DNA from: Symbiodinium microadriaticum
Lineage: Eukaryota; Sar; Dinophyceae; Suessiales; Symbiodiniaceae
Length of the DNA: 64,000 nucleotides
Assembly: GCA_001939145.1 (NCBI GenBank)
Contig: LSRX01000421.1
Location: 440,082-504,081, forward strand
Direction: 5' to 3'
Made by a program: the position numbers and the translations under genes. This document shows, one piece after another, positions 1 to 12,200 of this stretch. The notes beneath the pieces are model-generated. The model worked only from the letters and a program-made list of their open reading frames with translations. It had not been told where the DNA came from and made no database searches. Position 1 is the stretch's first letter. Every line of letters begins with the position of its first letter.

Positions 1-20
1 AAAGAGAGAAAGAGACATCC

Positions 21-51
<31 letters not shown>

Positions 52-56
52 CGGAG
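1..56. repeat. (GA)n purine microsatellite
   Basis: The window opens with an imperfect GA/AGAC dinucleotide tract (aaagagaga..., then an uninterrupted AG run near 30-50). It is a simple-sequence repeat with no coding meaning. Confidence 0.85.
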
Positions 57-1245
57 ATAGAAGAACATGCAGAGACCAATCAGGATGCATCGGTCAAAGA
101 TTCCCGACCTCTTTCGTCCGCGCACCATCCGGCGCCTGGAAGCATGCAAGCTAGATTGCGCTAACTTGCGGGGAGTGGCAAGACTGCAAGTCAAGAGCAT
201 GAGACAGGCAGCGTCTGGAACTTTTAACTCGTTACCATGCTCCCTCGAGAGTCCTCCAACTTGGGGCAGTAAGCGAAAGGAGGCAGCTTTGGCCTCACGT
301 CATACTTGCGCAAGTTGATCCTGCGCTCCGAAACCATGCTAGTTCCAGAAGCCGAGCCTCGTCAATTCCTCACCGGCTCGACCCAGCCTCGCTGCATTAT
401 CTTATGACTACACCACTCGAAAGCCCCAAGCGAATTCAGCTGTGGACTGTCCATAGTCATCTGCACCGAAACATACTAGAGAACCCTGGCAGATCAGAGC
501 CTCGGCCCAACGACCAGGCAAAACAGCAAAAGATATCAAATGCGTTGATCCTCAGAAGTATGCAGTGTGACGTAGGCCACAGCTCACCTGCGTGATGCGC
601 TGTGGTAACCTGCCAAGGTTTTCCAAGCCATCAGCCCCCAAGCGCCCTTCCAGTGACAGCGAGCATGCTGGGCATCAGCTACGCGTGCCTCCTGGAGGGA
701 CGCGGTGGAGGCGAGGCTCGCAGAGTGGGGGTGCCTCGCAATCTCAAGAATGCTGGGCGGCCACGCAGCATTTGTCTTTCCCGACTTTCACGCCACATTG
801 TGACTAACACACACAGCTGGTCTTGCATCCAAGGTCAAGCATCGTCGTGCATACAGTGCCTACAGTAATGCCTACGGGCCTGCATCAGCATTCGACGACA
901 TCTTCTGGCCGAGCCGATCGGACAAGACATCCTGACGTCCAAGCAATGCTTTGTCGCGTCGGCTATGCCCTGGGCCTAGGACAGTGCAAAGATAGTAGGA
1001 GTGATACGAATCCGGTCGACAACCTTCCCAGAGTCTCTCGGAGGCACAAATGTCTCTCTGCTGAACGTGACTCTCGAAAGTACAGGAAAAGGATAAAAGG
1101 GGTGTTTGCAACGATCCGTTCCGAGGTGGCACCTCGCCAACGAACATCTGAACTCTCAGCCCAAAGGCCCAAAGCGCACGTCTTCTTCACAAGTACCACA
1201 CTGCTCCAAAACTGGGTGGGTCATGCCAACAGCATGCGATGCTCT
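57..1245. other. No gene recognised
   Basis: I see no conserved domain on either strand. Short open frames exist on both strands but none resembles a known family. It lies just downstream of the last RCC1-like exon I can place on the minus strand, so it may hold further exons or the 3' end of that gene. Confidence 0.4.
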
Positions 1246-1248
1246 GCC

Positions 1249-4101
1249 TCCCCACGTCCCTGAGAATGACAAAAGCATCGCTTCTAGAGCCTACAATGCA
1301 GCCACTGGTTGAATGCCCTATGGCCCATGGCCTAATCACACGCCCGCACGAGAAATCTTGGGGAAGCTGGAAATTAAGGCCGCAGCTCCAAGCTCCTGGG
1401 TCAGCCACGGCACTGCCCGCGGCAGACCTGTTGAGGCAGCCTCCGCCGGTTTCGCACACAATGACGATGCGAACGCTGCGACAAAAGGACTCATTTCTCC
1501 CTGAAAGTGCAGGGTCACAGCGACTCTGGAGCTGTGCTTGGCCGGGCCTCGTAGCCCAGTCGCCCATTCTGCCCGCAGCCCCAGGTAAACACCGCCCCCG
1601 CGCTTTCCTCCATCTGGGACACTCGGATCTGCAAATAGTTTAACTGCTGGCGCCTCATCAAAGCTGGCTGCGACCATGTGGCTTTCGCCGCAGGCAACCA
1701 CCTGAAGAGCAACGCTGAGTGTTCGAAAAGCAGAAGCATCCTGCGAGTGCGGCCTATCCTGCCAAGACCTCCTCTGATGCGCTAGCCGCTAGCCGCTGGA
1801 AGTAACTCAAAGAACGTACCAGCCAAGAACGAACCAAACGAGCCAAGGTCATGCAAGTCCTCAGCCTCTAAGACTGCTGTGGTCAACACGGATTGCTGCT
1901 GCCAGGCAGCTTCTGCTATATGCTTGTCGTGTCTTAATCCCAGGACAGGCTGCCTTCTGTTTGGTGCAACTCATATCAAACAACACACAACATGACAAGT
2001 CGACCAACCCAGCCAACCAAGCGCTGCTTGAACGATCCAACACTCTTCTGTTTCTGCAGGCTCAGTGTGGAGAACTGCGAAGAGCACGTGGCTGAACATC
2101 AGATCACACTTGCTCGATAAAATCCTCTTGGCCTCTCTTCGCAAACGACGGGAATCTGGCAAAGAATCACACCCTTGCCAGATTCTTGGAGCTTGCAATC
2201 ACGGGGTGTCACCGAAAAGCCGGCCAACAACTCGCAAGTCCTCAGCCTCAAAGATTGATGTGGTCAACACGGATTGCTGCTGCCAGGCAGCTTCTGCTAT
2301 ATGCTTGTCGTGTCTTAATCCCAGGACAGGCTGCCTTCTGTTTGGTGCAACTCATATCAAACAACACACAACATGACAAGTCGACCAACCCAGCCAACCA
2401 AGCGCTGCTTGAACGATCCAACACTCTTCTGTTTCTGCAGGCTCAGTGTGGAGAACTGCGAAGAGCACGTGGCTGAACATCAGATCACACTTGCTCGATA
2501 AAATCCTCTTGGCCTCTCTTCGCAAACGACGGGAATCTGGCAAAGAATCACACCCTTGCCAGATTCTTGGAGCTTGCAATCACGGGGTGTCACCGAAAAG
2601 CCGGCCAACAACTCGCAAGTCCTCAGCCTCAAAGATTGATGTGGTCAACACGGATTGCTGCTGCCAGGCAGCTTCTGCTATATGCTTGTCGTGTCTTAAT
2701 CCCAGGACAGGCTGCCTTCTGTTTGGTGCAACTCATATCAAACAACACACAACATGACAAGTCGACCAACCCAGCCAACCAAGCGCTGCTTGAACGATCC
2801 AACACTCTTCTGTTTCTGCAGGCTCAGTGTGGAGAACTGCGAAGAGCACGTGGCTGAACATCAGATCACACTTGCTCGATAAAATCCTCTTGGCCTCTCT
2901 TCGCAAACGACGGGAATCTGGCAAAGAATCACACCCTTGCCAGATTCTTGGAGCTTGCAATCACGGGGTGTCACCGAAAAGCCGGCCAACAACTCGCAAG
3001 TCCTCAGCCTCAAAGATTGATGTGGTCAACACGGATTGCTGCTGCCAGGCAGCTTCTGCTATATGCTTGTCGTGTCTTAATCCCAGGACAGGCTGCCTTC
3101 TGTTTGGTGCAACTCATATCAAACAACACACAACATGACAAGTCGACCAACCCAGCCAACCAAGCGCTGCTTGAACGATCCAACACTCTTCTGTTTCTGC
3201 AGGCTCAGTGTGGAGAACTGCGAAGAGCACGTGGCTGAAAATCAGATCACACTTGCTCGATAAAATCCTCTTGGCCTCTCTTCGCAAACGACGGGAATCT
3301 GGCAAAGAATCACACCCTTGCCAGATTCTTGGAGCTTGCAATCACGGGGTGTCACCGAAAAGCCGGCCAACAACTCGCAAGTCCTCAGCCTCAAAGATTG
3401 ATGTGGTCAACACGGATTGCTGCTGCCAGGCAGCTTCTGCTATATGCTTGTCGTGTGTGTCTTAATCCCAGGACTGGTGCAACTCGTCCTAAGCAAGCGC
3501 TACGCTTGCTGTGTCCTAACCCAAGCAAGCAGTGTCCGCCAAATACATAGCTGCAGCCTGCCGGACCGGGTCAAGAAACTACAAGTACCAACCAAGCCAC
3601 GAACAGGAAGGTTCATGAAAGGTACTATAGTCTGGACGGCGTTGTTGTGCGTAGTTAAATTGAAATGCAACCTTGCACTTGCTTCAGCCGGCTGGCAGCT
3701 ACACGCCGTCGTGCCAGCTCTCCCTGCACCAGCGATGGCCTCATCGACTCTCATCGAAGCACAGCAGTCAGAAACAAAAAAAAGCTGACCAGCTCGGAAG
3801 TGCGCCTCCTGTAAAGCCTTAAACTTCTTTCGGGTTCTGAAATCTGTCCAAGTTGCTCGTCGGCTCGTTGTACGTCGCCAAGACCCAGGGCGCCAGAGTC
3901 TGACTCCCCCCATGCCTGAGGTTCACACAAAGAACTCGAGGAGCGCAACACATGAAGATGGCCCAATGGCCATTATATAGGGACATTCTGAGAGCCGAGT
4001 CAAAGTAGGAGCTGTCTCATGCCCACCGAGCCCGATGCAAGCAACTCCCCGCGCGCGGTGAGCACAGCACAGAACCCGCCGCCGCAGGCTACTGACACGA
4101 C
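1249..4101 (-). CDS. RCC1-repeat (beta-propeller) protein, partial multi-exon gene
   Basis: RCC1 repeats form seven-bladed propellers used in guanine-nucleotide exchange and other scaffolding roles; which role applies here cannot be told. Visible exons, 5' to 3' on the minus strand: 4101-4039 (VVSVACGGGFCAVLTARGELL), 3915 to about 3855 (begins AWGESDSGALGLGD), 1701-1654 (VVACGESHMVAASFDE), 1607-1548 (ESAGAVFTWGCGQNGRLGYE), 1440 to about 1395 (AASTGLPRAVPWL) and about 1291-1250 (GSRSDAFVILRDVGR). The blade pattern VACG-H-aaL followed by WG-G-LG is repeated. Three introns join in frame: 3916-4038, 1608-1653 and 1441-1547, all with GC donors and AG|G acceptors. The exon links between 3.85 and 1.70 kb and after 1.40 kb are unresolved. 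A 381-bp tandem array lies between the two exon groups, probably in an intron. The 5' end is not found; a coding-like frame at 5094-5230 may belong to it. Confidence 0.65.
1853..3487. repeat. 381-bp tandem repeat array, about 4.3 copies
   Basis: Identical landmarks recur exactly every 381 bp: the string gcaagtcctcagcctc starts at 1853, 2234, 2615, 2996 and 3377. Inner copies are almost identical; one shows a C-to-A change near 3240. The first copy differs in its left edge and the last copy loses an internal block after 3460 (cttaatcccaggac joins directly to a diverged gtgcaactcg). There is no spacer/repeat alternation, so it is a satellite-like array and not a CRISPR. It lies within the span of the minus-strand RCC1-like gene. 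Confidence 0.95.
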
Positions 4102-5764
4102 CTGACGAAGCGCGCAATTCGCAGGCCCGAGGTGCATTCCGGTTCGTCCGAGTGCGGCCGAGTGTGGCACAAGCGTGGCGTGCAAACTCGACCTGGCAGC
4201 ACAAAGGGGACGCAGAACGGGAACGTCCGTCTCTGCCTCCCTGCGGGCCTCTGTTTCCAATCTGGGCATGCCAGGGGGCGGCTGCCTTCGGAGCCATCGC
4301 CCCCGTCCGCATACCAGGCCTCTCCAACAGTCAACCCAGCAAAGAGCAACTCTGTGGAATGCGCAAAATTTATGCCTGCGACGAGAAAACATCTCCACTG
4401 TCCATGAGTGCCACGGCAGCGATGCGGCTTCCACCTGTCCTTCCAAGAACAAGAACAGCAGAATGCCGACTCCAACCACTTCCTCTCAAACCTCAGAAAC
4501 ACACATCAGAAAGCACGTTCTTTAGCCCAGACTCTCGACCTCCGCCAGCGCTCCTCTGAAACCCTGCACCCCTGTCTAAGTCATGCCTTGCACCCCCTGT
4601 GTAAGTCATGCCTTGCGACCCTTCGCCACAAAACCATCAAAACAGTTCGGCAGACATGGCAGCGACCTTCCATGCCCGAATCCCAGAGCCTGGGCACCAA
4701 GTGTGCTGCTCACGGAAGTCTCCTCCTAGAACATCTTGTAACCTTCCTACTGCATCTTCGAATCCATTCGGAGCAGATGCCGAGAGCGAGGCTACATCTC
4801 GCAGCTGCAGCTTCTGTCCCGCCTCTGTCTCTCAAGCGGCCGAATTATCAGGCCTGGCGGCCTGGCAAGACTTATGCCTCGTCCTTCAACACCGTCAGCG
4901 ACCACTCCATGGCGAAGCCACGTGCCTTAGCGGATTTCAGGTTCCCCCCAGCACAAACGGCCTGCACTGAGGACGGGTCCACTGTGCCGGTCTTGTTGCC
5001 GGCGGCCACCCAGCGATGGACATCGCCCTGAGCCCGGGCTTGCATGGGCGAGGGCTTAGCCGCTTAGCCCAGAACCTCGGGAGTGATGCCAAGGCAGCCA
5101 TCGTCTCCTCCAGCCAGGGAGGTAAATCCAGGCCTCGCCGACCACGCGACTCCGACTCCGTGTCTTCTTGCATCTGCGACCAATTTCCCAAGTGCTTCAC
5201 GCACCCGGGATCTCTGTGGGGGTCATCACGCAGGTCCATTCCTGCAGGCCTTCATCACGTGGATTCACCGTCATAGCTTCAAGCGACTCTTGTCTTTGAA
5301 CATCAGATCTGCTCAGCCGGCTGCACTGGACGTCTTCCTGCGAGAGGTTAGGGGTCTTGTCCATGTCTGTGTGCAGCAAAGCTGGCTCCTCCGATGGATC
5401 GCTCTGGGAAGGCCTTCCGAGACTTGCAGTGGCCCGCATAGCATTGATGCATGTTCAGGCTCTGAATCAGAGCCTCTGCGGAAGCAGCCCAAAAGCGAAT
5501 GTCTTCAGTGTGTAGTCCAAAGCCTGATACAGTGCAGAGCAATGACTTTCTAATTTCACGTGCTCTGCGCTTCCACGAAGCAGCCGAAGCAGCCGAAGCT
5601 TTTTTCCGTGCGTTCTGTGGTTTTCTTACGGGCGCTGTGCCATCTGCGGCCAGGCGCCGCGCAGGTGGAGTTTTTTGTCGATTTACACTTTGACGGTAAT
5701 GAGCTCCGAATCAGGAGTTGCTGTCGTTGTAGCCTCACAGAACCATCAGCAGCAAGCCTCTCTC
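4102..5764. other. Unresolved region; one coding-like minus frame
   Basis: Between the RCC1-like exon and the end of the SelD gene I see no recognisable family. On the minus strand 5230-5094 reads open through SRVREALGKLVADARR and ends in AGGDDGCLGITPEVLG before a stop. The amphipathic start and the GDDGCLG stretch (vaguely RCC1-like) suggest a real exon, possibly of the RCC1-like gene, but I cannot prove it. Confidence 0.3.
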
Positions 5765-8700
5765 CTAGCCTCTGCAAACACCGGCTGCCAACTCTGAGCT
5801 TGAGGCCGATCCAATAATCGCTGCGCTGGGTGCAGCACCAGATGCTCGCAACTCGGACACCTTTCCCACTGAATTCACGTGTGGATGGTTCCCATGTCCA
5901 TACGCCTTTTGCACCCTTTTACGGCATTTTGAAGTTTCCGGGGCAGTCTTGCTGCCGAAGGGCACAGGCTTCCGCCTGCGCCTGAGGGACCGCGGCCAGC
6001 AAACCACCAGACGTCTGAGGATCGAAAAGCATCAAGTACTCGAGGCGACCTCGAACCTTCGTCCGTGGAGCGCTTGGAGCTCTCGTGCTTGTCTCGTGCT
6101 CTCGTAGGCTTTCGTGCTTCTTTTGGCAGTTACAGGCAGTCATGGGTGGATTATGCCACAGTTTCTCAGCCTGCCTCCTCGTGGTTCGCGACTGCTCTGC
6201 GGAGTCTGACATTGGCAGGCTGAAGCGAGCTCTCGATCCCCATCTTGAGACAATCGAGGGCTCCATCATACACTGGAACCTTCGACAGCTCCAGTGAAGC
6301 CTGCACGCCGGACTGCCGGCACATTTCCTCACTTGCACCGGGGGCACGGGCCAGGACACAACCACAAGGCAGAGCTACGAAGACAAAAACCACAGAGTGC
6401 CACACGAAGGCCGAAAATCGACAAGGTGGCCGATGAGACCGAAGCCGGTGATGTCAGTACATGCCAAGGCGCCATGAGCCCTGAGACATGTGGCAGCCTC
6501 CCTGTTGGATGTTTCCATGCTTTTCAATGCTGTGGCGATCCATGGACCCCTCGCTTTCGCGCGCATGTCAGCAGCAAAAAGAGTACCCGTCCCCAAAGGC
6601 TTCGTCAGGATTAGCACATCCCCACCCCTCATGGCCACTTTGGTCATTGCGGTTGTGCTGCCACCGGGCAAGCGTCCAGAAATAGCGAAGCCCAATCCCA
6701 ACTCTCGGGACTCGCACGTGTGGCCACCAACAAGAGCACAATTTACCCGTTTCAGCGCGGAAGCTGCCCCGGCCATGAGCTGCACCAAGTCCTCCTCCTG
6801 CTTGTCTTCCGAAGCGAAAGGAACCTGAACTAAGGCCAAGGCAGTCTGCGGTATAGCACCCATCGCCTCACAATCGCTGAGAGCGTGCACAGCCGCAATG
6901 CGTCCGAATTGGTATGGATCTCCGATAAAGCTGCGGAAAAAGTCTATCGTCTGAACCGACGACACTTTACCTCCACCATCTGTGATTAGATCCACGACTG
7001 CGGCATCGTCACCGGTTCCAATGACAACCTCTGCCTGCAGAGGGCCGGATAGGATACAAAGATTGGCTTGCAAGCTTAAGCCCTACACTCCCTACGCTGG
7101 ACTCACAGGCAGGGGAGATGAAGATGACCTATGCAGAAAACATTCAAGAGAGCACATGCTTCGCAGCTCCATGCCTTTCCATCCCCTGGCTGCTTGGGAA
7201 AATCCACTCGAGACATGGCTCTCTCCAGTGTGGTGGCACCCACCTTTGCTCCGCAACCGCCGCAGCGCATGATTGAATGCTTGAGCAGGTCAGCCGTTGC
7301 TCCTCCGGCTGCTTTGGCCACTGCAAGGCCCGGGCTGAGAGCATCGAGAGATGCCGGCATCTCCGGTAATCCCTCGAAGTAATTCCACATCCAACGCCTG
7401 TCAATCCAGTCCTTCAGCCCCCACAACCAAGCCCCTTCAGTTGCCAGGGTTCCCCTGGATGCAATGCAGGTCCCATCGCCCAAGTTTAGGAGTCCCAGGA
7501 AGGAGTGTTGTGGCCAGTAAGTCACCAACTTCTCGCAGGTCAGGCTGGCTCGGATGTTTATCCAGAGAACCATGCCAGCCATGACTGCAAAAACGCCTGC
7601 CTGCGATGTGAGGATTCACGCATACTCACGCCTACAACACAAGCCCACTACCGAGTGAAGATTGAGGGCTTTGCGAGGTCTGATGAGGTCTGGGGCTAGG
7701 CCTTGAACGTGACACTAAACGGGCCTGCCTTCGGCCGTGGGTGACCTTCCGCGGATGCAATATCACCACCTGCAAAGACGTGGCCGATGTCGAGCGTCGC
7801 ATCCTTGGGCCTGCACCTCATCTGCTGATCCACTAGCAGAAAGCCATCTTTGTCGGTGCAAAGCCCGCATGAAGCGACCCAGCTCTGTGGAGAGCCTTGC
7901 GTACACCAGATGCAATCATCGTACTTCAGAGTTTTGCCATCGCTGCAGTGTAGTACCCCGGCTTCGGCACGAGTCACGTCGTAGCCCGTGTAGACTTCGA
8001 TACCTCGCTGCTTTAAGGCCTTCTCGGCCAGGCAGCGTGCACCGGCCGTGTGCTGCGGTAAGAGCCCGCTCCGCGTCACAAGACCAACGGTGATTCGGGC
8101 TGTGCTGTTTAAACGTTTAAGCTCGCTGGTCAGCCGGGCACGCATGGTGGCAGCCAGCTCAAACCCACCGGCACCTCCACCGACCACCAGCAGGCGACGC
8201 GAGCCTGTCCAAGAAGGCACTCTTGCCAACAAGTCATCCCAGCGAGCACCAAAGCCATCGATTGGCTTCACTGGAGTTATGCCTTCCGTGGAAGCATCTA
8301 CTTGGACCCTCGGAGCCGATCCGATATTTATGGACAGTACGTCATAAGCAATGGGGGGCCGGTCCCCTTCCAGATTCACATGCTTCTTCTGAAGATCTAT
8401 GCTCACGGCTGTGGCATGAACCAGCCGAACTCTTGCAAAGCGTGCTAGAACATTCAGGTCCAGGTGACACTCACGGCGCGTGTACAAGCCGGCCACATGT
8501 GCGGGCAGCATACCGCTGTACGGAGTTTCCACGTCCCGTGTCACCAGTGTCACGCGCACTCCAGGCAAGGGCTCCATACCGAGCATTCGCAGAACATTCA
8601 CATGGGAGTGGCCTCCACCCACGAGGACTAGATCCTTCAGAATGGGCGTCCTCTCCCAATCCTGGTGTAAGCGGAAACCTACTGTGGAATCCTGAAAGAT

Positions 8701-9231
8701 CCGCGCACTGCGATGAAGCGCCTCTCGCACTACGTCTTGGTCTTCACCACGGAAAACGAGGCCAGGCAAGTGCTGCATGTGATGGGTGCCGGTCGTCTTG
8801 CCCCAACCATTCTCACCGTTGGCGGTACGCCTCGCAGCATCGATCTGGTGAAATCTCTCAAGGGCCAGGATGGCCCGCAGCTCTGCGACTCGTCGAAACC
8901 TATCCCAAAAGCTCAGGGTGAGCGTCCCGTCCTCGGCCGAGGGAAGGAATATGCGCCGGATTCCATCATGCCAAAGGATCTGAGCAAGCACCCACTCGGC
9001 CCAGAGGGGTGCCCAGGGCTTTGAAACTTCACGACGGATCCAGAGGAAGCTGACTAAACTTCCGACACCAAGGGCAACGGCTTTCCAGTGCTCTGTCCAT
9101 GGCGAGTGCAGTGAAAGCATGACAGAGATGCTGTTGTGCGCGCTTCTTTCTCCAATATAGTCAGAAGCTTTACTGGAAGGACATAAAGCTGTCAAAGTGG
9201 ATAAGAATTGTGCTGCAAGGCCACTACACAT
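5765..9231 (-). CDS. selD: Fusion of NADH-dehydrogenase-like flavoprotein and selenide, water dikinase (SelD)
   Basis: SelD makes selenophosphate from selenide and ATP, the selenium donor for selenocysteine. Six exons join in frame: 9231-7729, 7600-7175, 7034-6420, 6327-6175, 6056-5970 and 5860-5765, giving 959 codons plus stop. Residues 200-520 form a pyridine-nucleotide-disulfide oxidoreductase-like domain with two dinucleotide sites (LVGGGHSH at 202-210, VVGGGAGGFELA near 349-360). The linker has the KDWIDRRWM motif typical of NDH-SelD fusions. The SelD domain follows: RCGGCGAKVG (Cys617 and Lys620 at the catalytic positions), GTGDDAAVV, QTIDFFRSF, ALVGGHTCES, TDITGFGLIGHL and LFDPQTSGGLL. 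The catalytic position is Cys, not Sec. Introns are 92-140 bp, donors GC (four) or GA (6419), all AG|G. The first 200 residues are an extension with one hydrophobic stretch near 50-65, perhaps targeting or membrane anchoring. The true start could be further upstream or at Met38. The fusion is known in bacteria and some algae. Confidence 0.92.
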
Positions 9232-12200
9232 TCGCCTTCGGGCGGGGAGTTTGCCGTGGTATGCGGAGTACTCCAGAGTGTGGACACGGCCCCATAACCC
9301 AAAAAACTACACAACCTCACCACCCGCTGCGTAGCTCTGAAGCTGTAGCACGATCGCTCTCGGCATCGGTCCCATGCCTGGTTCGCGTGTGACATCCCAC
9401 CTGCCATGACTCTGCTGACTGATGGCGCAAGATTCACGAGTGTGGAAGCATCGAAGGGTGTTTAGTTGCAGGCACAAACAGTGTGCCACAGCATGGTGCA
9501 TTGCCGAAATGCTGACACTGCGCCTGTTCAGCTGCTGTGTGCCACACTGCGATTGCATCTCGCACCTGCAACGTTCACGAAATGAGACAGCCAGCTGCAA
9601 ATACCCTGCTTGAGCTGCTACAGTAGACAACAGACAACTGTCACTACTACTACCCACCGGCTACAGCATGCCACATGCTAAAAGTCGCTGGAAAAGATAT
9701 TGCATTGGCCTCGACGCTTCGATGTGCGCGCCACATGAGACAAGGAATGTCTGTCTACATGCTCAAGCAGGCAGTGAGCATACCGAAGCAAAGACGACTT
9801 TCAAGAGGCAAGTCCTTGTGAGCGGTGTGGGGGCTACGTCCGGAAGAGCTCTGAGAGTCAGCTTCTGAGCTATTCTCAGTTTTGGTGTCGTTGCGTTCTG
9901 GCGGAGGCCCGACCACTTCAAGCTGGAGTATATAGCATGGGCCAAAGTCAGTAGGGCATGTCTTCGTGCTGCATGCATGCACCAACTTAATGCTGGAGCA
10001 ATCAAACAGCTTCAGAGAAAGAGGCCTTTGACGTGAACCTCCGTCAAGCGCGCCTACTGATCTCCATGCTGCCTGAGGCCTCGGGCGCTTGAAACTGCCA
10101 ACAAGCAATAACGCAGTTGAACCTGAATGGGCATCAGTTGCCGGAGAGAAGCGTCCACCGCACTTCAACTACTCAGCAACGGCCCTTCAGGCGCTGCGAC
10201 ATGCAACAGGCTTGCAGGGGAGAGAATGCGCACAGCGGCGGAGAGCAAATGACAGACCGGATGAATACAACTGCCTTGAGACCGTTCTTTCCCATGGAGC
10301 GGACCCGATTGCGGTTGGCGTGAAACACGATCTTAACGGGATGCCTCGACCCGGCATGGAATGCTGCAAGCCGTGTCTGAAGACTCTGTTTGCTGTCAAG
10401 TTGGTGGAGTCGAAGATTTCATGCCTTCCACAAAGCCACGCAAGCATCCTTGTACAAGGCTGTGAAACCGCTTCCTCATCAGTTTTTCATGGGCCCTGCT
10501 GACCCACGAACCGAACAAGGAATACAATAGTACGTGCAATTTATCGGTGAGACGCTCTTGCTCTCTGCTAATAATATCAAGCAAAGATGCTGAAGCCTGC
10601 ACGTGCAAGTACGACAAGCTTGGACACTTCATGTACACTGCCATGAGTGCACTGAGGCTTTTCGTGGAGCCAACTTCTAGAATCTGTACACTTGAGCGGC
10701 TACATGCCCCACCATTTCCAGAACTCAACTCACTGGACTGAATCGAAAGCGGCACTGACCTGCCTGAAATCAGTAGAACATGTCCAGCTCCTGGCCGAGG
10801 CGGCACTCACAACTTCCAGCATGACTGATTCAGTCTGCAGACCTTGATCCTCTTTCGCTTCTTACGGTTGCTGCATGCAGCATTGCGGTCTTTGCTTGGA
10901 AGCTGCAAGTTGACAACACAGGGCTCTGCGTGACTGCGATGCTGAATCAAGGATTGGCAAAAGACGTTTTCCCAGCTGGCCTTGTGCACCTGTGCTGACA
11001 GACACTGTCAGACTCTGTGTATTCTGAAGATATGTGCACAGCCTAAGGCGCTGGCTTTCGAAGGCGTTGGGGCTGTGCTTAGCCCCGTGTATCTAGGCTT
11101 CGTGTCGACGAAACCCTGCGAAGAGGCATGATGAAACATACTTCCATGCTTCAAACCGCTCGAGGAGCTCCAGCCTTAGTGAACTGATTGGTGCTGGGAA
11201 AGTAGCGGTCGGGGACCTGCTCTGGCACTTCAACAGTAGCGTGCACACCGCAAGACGAAGCGGCCGCCTGGTGATCCATAGGCATCTCGCTGCCGTATGC
11301 CTCCGAATTGAAGGGCCAGATTGCCAGAAACGCGCCTTTGGACTTCGAGACTCGAGAAGCGGCCTGTGCACTCGTAGCGTAAAGCGGATTATTGGCACCT
11401 GAGCAGCAGTTGATTTCGAGATACTTATGCTCCTTTCACTCCTTCCATTCCGTGGCCTCGCTTTCCACTCGGTGGATAGCAGTAGTTCTGTGCCTTCAAG
11501 GGCCGCCCTTGAAGGCTTCACGGCTTCACGGGCTCACCGAACAGTCTGCTAGGGAGGGGCAATAGTCTTCCGGTTCTGGCTCTTCCCCTTCTGCGATGGA
11601 TAGCCTACTGGATTCCCGACTGTTAGAGGTCATCAGGAGGCGGTGATCGGGCCCTCAAGGGTTCAGAAGAAACATGAGCAATCCTGGTGCTGCAGGGCAA
11701 GCCATGCTTGGAATCTCGAGGGCAGGCATTCGACCGGAGCTGAGTAGATGGGAGACAAACCCGAACAAAAGCTCACCTGCAAGCATCTCCACTGCACTGT
11801 TGTGTCTAACAGCTCCGTACCCTCCTGTCGGCCTGCACGGGGAATTTCTTTGGCACGACATCTGCCGAAAGAACCTGACAGAAGTCAGATGCTGAAATTG
11901 CCTCCAAGACCCAAATCAAGTCGATGTCGTGGCCTTATCTGCTTCCATGGACCTCTTCTCTTCGGCAATCTGATTCGCCAGCACGCACTTTGCCTAGGTC
12001 AACAAGATTCTTAATGCAAAGATGACAAAGAAACGGTTAGGAGAGCTGCCGTGGTCTGGATCGGCCGCACCTAGGACATGCAGGAGGCTGACACCGATGT
12101 TCAGCGCTGCAAGCTCCGGAGAGCTGTCACTCCAGCAGCTTGGACAAGGACCGGCTTCTTGATTGTTGGCCGAGCACCAAGAATATCGCTGATGGCTGGC

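Noticed and set aside
1853-3487. CRISPR-like array of direct repeats
   Set aside because: Units are 381 bp, head to tail and without unique spacers; the genome is eukaryotic.
10089-10502. Ankyrin-like LETVLSHGADPI on the plus strand
   Set aside because: Only one short match, on the strand opposite to the genes and without the rest of the repeat.
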